From NCBI GenBank assembly GCA_025403435.1, contig JAJQZP010000219.1, positions 264,575 through 328,574 on the forward strand: a stretch of 64,000 nucleotides of DNA, given 5' to 3'. The notes beneath the pieces are model-generated. The model was not told where the DNA came from, searched no databases, and was given only the letters and a program-made list of their open reading frames with translations. Origin of the DNA: Artocarpus heterophyllus. Its lineage: Eukaryota; Streptophyta; Magnoliopsida; Rosales; Moraceae. Below, in pieces: positions 61,105 through 64,000 of this stretch. Position numbers and translations under genes: made by a program. Position 1 is the stretch's first letter. Each line of letters starts with the position of its first letter.

Positions 61105-61615
61105 AAGGCATAGTTTTAGAGAGATTTGGTGGTATTTCTGAATTCAAATGAGGTTGGACAAAGATCTTAGATGTTCTTGGAGTTCGCCAGAAAGTATAGA
61201 ACTTGAAGTTTTCCGCTGATTAGAGATGGTGGACTTAGGTCATGTTGATGCTTTTTTTTAGATGGTTTTGAGGTCAGAGATGAGGTTTATAGGTGTTTTA
61301 AAGCGGTTTTGGGAGGTTGGAATGGTTGTATGGATCTTGGACTTCTTTAGGACTTGCCAAAAAATATAAAAGCTTGAGTTTTCTGACAAGCAAGAATGGT
61401 AGAGTTGGGTCTTCAAACCATCTTTCCTAGGTGGTATAAGGTTGGCAATGAAGTTTATGAAAGCTATGAGGCGACTTAGTAGCGGTCTAAGATAGAGGCA
61501 TGGTTTTAGAGAGATTGGACTATATTTCCGAGTTCAAATGAGGTTAGGCAAGGGTCTTAGACGTTATTGGAGTTAACCGAAAAGCATGGAAGCTTGAGTT
61601 TTCCGGGATTATTCT
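61105..61615 (+). repeat. Degenerate tandem repeat, about 200-bp units
   Basis: TTTTAGAGAGAT...AATTCAAATGAGGTT...GTCTTAGA recurs near 61110 and 61505. A diverged middle unit around 61325-61385 keeps GGATCTTGGACTTCTT and AGCTTGAGTTTTC. No coding frame. Confidence 0.55.
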
Positions 61616-61754
61616 ATTCAAATAAAGACAGTTGAAATAGTGTATAATCAAATCCTTGAACGACATGGTGGGTAGCTCTGTGTAGTATCGTGGAAACTTC
61701 ATGTTAGAATAATAACATTCGTCAATTGTGATATTAAAATTGGTTTGGGTGGCG

Positions 61755-62500
61755 TTAAAGGAATTTATGTATAATAAAATTGCATCAAATAACACAGTTT
61801 CAATTCTTAATATAAGCAAATAGTATAGTTTTAAAAATATTTAAGTCAACAACGTTTTTAAAATCTAGTACTCTTTTAAACACTTGAATTTTTAATTTTA
61901 CCCCATCTTTTTACTTCTTTTTCTTCTTCTCTTTTTTTTCGTTTTTGGTTTTTGTTATCTTGTTATTATTTTGTGTTTCTCTCTGTGTCATTCTATACAA
62001 AAATAAATTTTGTTTTAATATAAGTGTGCTATAAACTAAGCACTATTATATTTTAGACTATTTATTTTTATTCTCAATTAACGATAGATTAATTCCATCA
62101 TTCTCTCCTTTTTATAACCAAAGAAAATCCTCAAGTTCGTAACCAGCAAGATGAGAAAGGAAAAAAAAAAGAAGAAAATTTATATCAAATACCATAGTTT
62201 TAATTCTTACTGTAAGCAAATAGCACACTTTCAAAAATATCTAAGTACATAACATTTTTGAAATCGCGTGTTCTTTTTAAACACAAATTTTCAATTTACC
62301 TGTTCTTTTTCTACTTCTCTTTCTTTTTATTTTTGTTTTTTCTTTTCTCTTTATTGCTTATGTTTTTATCTATGTCATTTTATATCAAAATAAATTTTGT
62401 TTTAATTTAAGTAGGCCTTTTACTAAACATTGTTGTATTTTAGTCTATTTACTTTTATTCCCAATAAATGATGGTCTAATTCCCTATTTCTCAAAAAAAA
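61755..62500 (+). repeat. About 400-bp tandem duplication
   Basis: GCAAATAGTATAGTTTTAAAAA at 61816 (first 20 bases) and GCAAATAGCACACTTTCAAAAA near 62216 mark two units. Each continues with TAAATTTTGTTTTAAT and CTATTT(A)TTTTTATTC(T/C)CAAT. The units are diverged. A third partial copy lies at about 8648. Confidence 0.65.
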
Positions 62501-62996
62501 AAAAAAAAAAAACTTCTTTTTTGAGAAAAAGAATTGAAATCTATTATAATCGGCAAACATAGCATATGTAAGTGGTTAATGGAATTGAGTTTTCTTAAAA
62601 AACTTGCTCAAAATGAGAAGTCTACATATTTGTCAACAAATAAATTTAGTCATTTATCACCATCCTACAACATCAAATAAAAACCGTCCAACAAAACAAC
62701 AGAAGACGTTAAGGGCTCAAGTTCGAAAATGTGGGTGGGCTCCACATAGGAGTAGAGGCCGGTGTGTTGTGGGAATTCAATGGAACGCGATGGACACTTG
62801 GTAATGACGTACTGCAGAATCTTGATTCTAGGATTTACTCAATTATATGTTCTAATGTTTTTATATTACTTATAATGAAAATGCATTTGATTGAATTGGG
62901 TTTATTGGATTTTTATAACCCAAATTCTGTATCTAATCCAATTGGATGAGTAAAAATATCATCCAAATTCAAGGAATCAATTCATTAGTTTTTCGT

Positions 62997-62999
<3 letters not shown>

Positions 63000-63023
<24 letters not shown>
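63000..63023. repeat. TA microsatellite
   Basis: An uninterrupted TA run of about 24 bases upstream of the O-methyltransferase fragment. Confidence 0.8.
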
Positions 63024-63027
<4 letters not shown>

Positions 63028-63109
63028 GTAATCATAAACTTATAAACATGCATAAAACAAATCACAGGATCATTAATATAATATATGATATTGTACTACA
63101 TATGTGTAG

Positions 63110-63237
63110 GTACCACTTGAAAGATGCAATTCTTGAGGGTGAAATTCCAACCAACAAGGCATACGGAATGACAACATTTGAGTAATATGGGATAGATCCA
63201 AGATTCAACAAGATTTTTAATAAGAGAATGTCCAACT
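63110..63237 (+). pseudogene. Broken exon-2 fragment of a second COMT-like gene
   Basis: It starts at an AG acceptor exactly where COMT exon 2 starts (G TAC CAC TTG AAA) and reads [20 protein letters not shown], then TTFE. A TAA at 63183-63185 interrupts it, and it continues in frame as YGIDPRFNKIFNKRMSN before similarity ends near 63237. No exon 1 was found upstream in the window, and the SAM-binding half of exon 2 is missing. It has residues closer to canonical COMT in places (KAYGM, DPRFNK), so it is a truncated tandem relative. Confidence 0.85.
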
Positions 63238-64000
63238 TTTGTTAGAATTTTTAATTTTAGATATTCATATAAATCTGTAGAATCCTAGAATAACTATATC
63301 ATAGTCCTAGAATCATATCATGCCAGATTATTAAGAAACTGAATTAGGGATAAATACATATATCTATGGTAATAGCTATCAATTCTTTTGCGAAATTTCT
63401 ATGATGATAGACGAACAGGATGAACAGGTTATTATCTTCCTCAAAAAATCATTGTAGTCTTCAATGGGTTCTTTCTTCCTCAAAAAAATTATTCATATAA
63501 ATTTATTTAATGTTAATGTAATGTAAATGATGAATTAGTGTGCCATAATTAATGTTTCAACATTAATTAGATTATTTGGTTGGATTTTGAATTTTTGGTT
63601 GTTTTGTTAAATTGATGCATTCAAATGATTTCTTATTGTTTTAAAATGATGTTTTGAGTTTTAAAACACAACAATTTGTAAAATGTTAAAAATACTCCGT
63701 TTTACAAAACCGTGGGCGGCACATGGTTTTCGCACTGTAAAACCGCCCATCGATTTTCTCTATTTATTCTCTCTCTTCCTCCTCGCTCCTCACTCTCCCG
63801 ATTTCACTCTCTCTCTCTCTCTTGATCTCTCTCGGCAACCCCCTCTCTCTCTATCTCTCTCAAATTTTTGAAACCACATTCGAATCCAAGCTTCGGGTTA
63901 GCAAGGAGGAAGCTCGGGGACGTGATTTGGCAGTCAAGAACGCGGATTGAAGCTTCGATTCGAGGTTAGATTTGAAATTTCTAAACTTTTTACAAATTTT
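63238..64000. other. Non-coding DNA with a CT-rich tract at the window end
   Basis: AT-rich to 63690, then GC-richer with a CT/TCTC tract at about 63755-63862. The part from 63690 on could be an LTR or gene leader running off the window; nothing firm can be said. Confidence 0.35.

Noticed and set aside
63683..63871. 62-aa frame ending in Leu/Ser repeats
   Set aside because: Its C-terminal half comes from a CT microsatellite; more likely untranslated leader or repeat.

Overview
This is nuclear genomic DNA from a flowering plant. The genes are split by AT-rich GT-AG introns and intergenic DNA is AT-rich with TA microsatellites. The protein families (class III peroxidase, caffeate O-methyltransferase, HMA protein) are plant ones, and LTR retrotransposons, hAT elements and MITEs fill the gaps. 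The proteins look eudicot; I cannot name the species from sequence alone.

Layout. 1-2.8 kb: a two-exon heavy-metal-associated (HMA) domain gene broken by an in-frame TAG, then a small intronless gene for a 61-aa protein. 2.8-9.0 kb: gene-poor DNA with a strand-biased GTCGTTT motif, carrying two hAT-type non-autonomous elements with target-site duplications (TSDs). 9.0-30.7 kb: a three-layer nest of LTR elements. An old element on the minus strand (9010-30677, TSD TCACA) has its 3' LTR interrupted by what looks like a 4.5-kb solo LTR (10016-22693, TSD ATTTT). That solo LTR is itself interrupted by a young, near-intact element on the plus strand (12208-20366, TSD AGAGC). 30.7-43.3 kb: a gene-rich island with a plant-specific 1116-aa protein of unknown function, a class III peroxidase, nested Harbinger-type MITEs, and the alpha subunit of the nascent polypeptide-associated complex (minus strand). 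45.4-46.3 kb: a decayed three-exon gene with a Cys/His-rich module like RPM1-interacting protein 13-type proteins. 46.4-53.7 kb: intergenic, with two more hAT elements. 54.0-58.5 kb: an intact four-exon caffeate O-methyltransferase gene with a miniature retrotransposon (TRIM) in intron 2. 58.5-64 kb: intergenic repeats and a broken exon-2 fragment of a second O-methyltransferase.

The most unusual item is the retrotransposon family in the nest. The young copy and the old copy both lack any recognisable gag-pol but keep the same two-gene cargo. The first gene encodes a basic, four-cysteine protein of 173 aa that resembles the nucleic-acid-binding proteins of carla- and vitiviruses. The second encodes a 216-aa homologue of LONELY GUY (LOG), the plant cytokinin-activating phosphoribohydrolase. 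Both are open in the young copy and broken in the old copy. The cargo is therefore a family trait older than either insertion, not a one-off capture.

All calls come from reading the sequence and the supplied translations. No alignment or database search was run.
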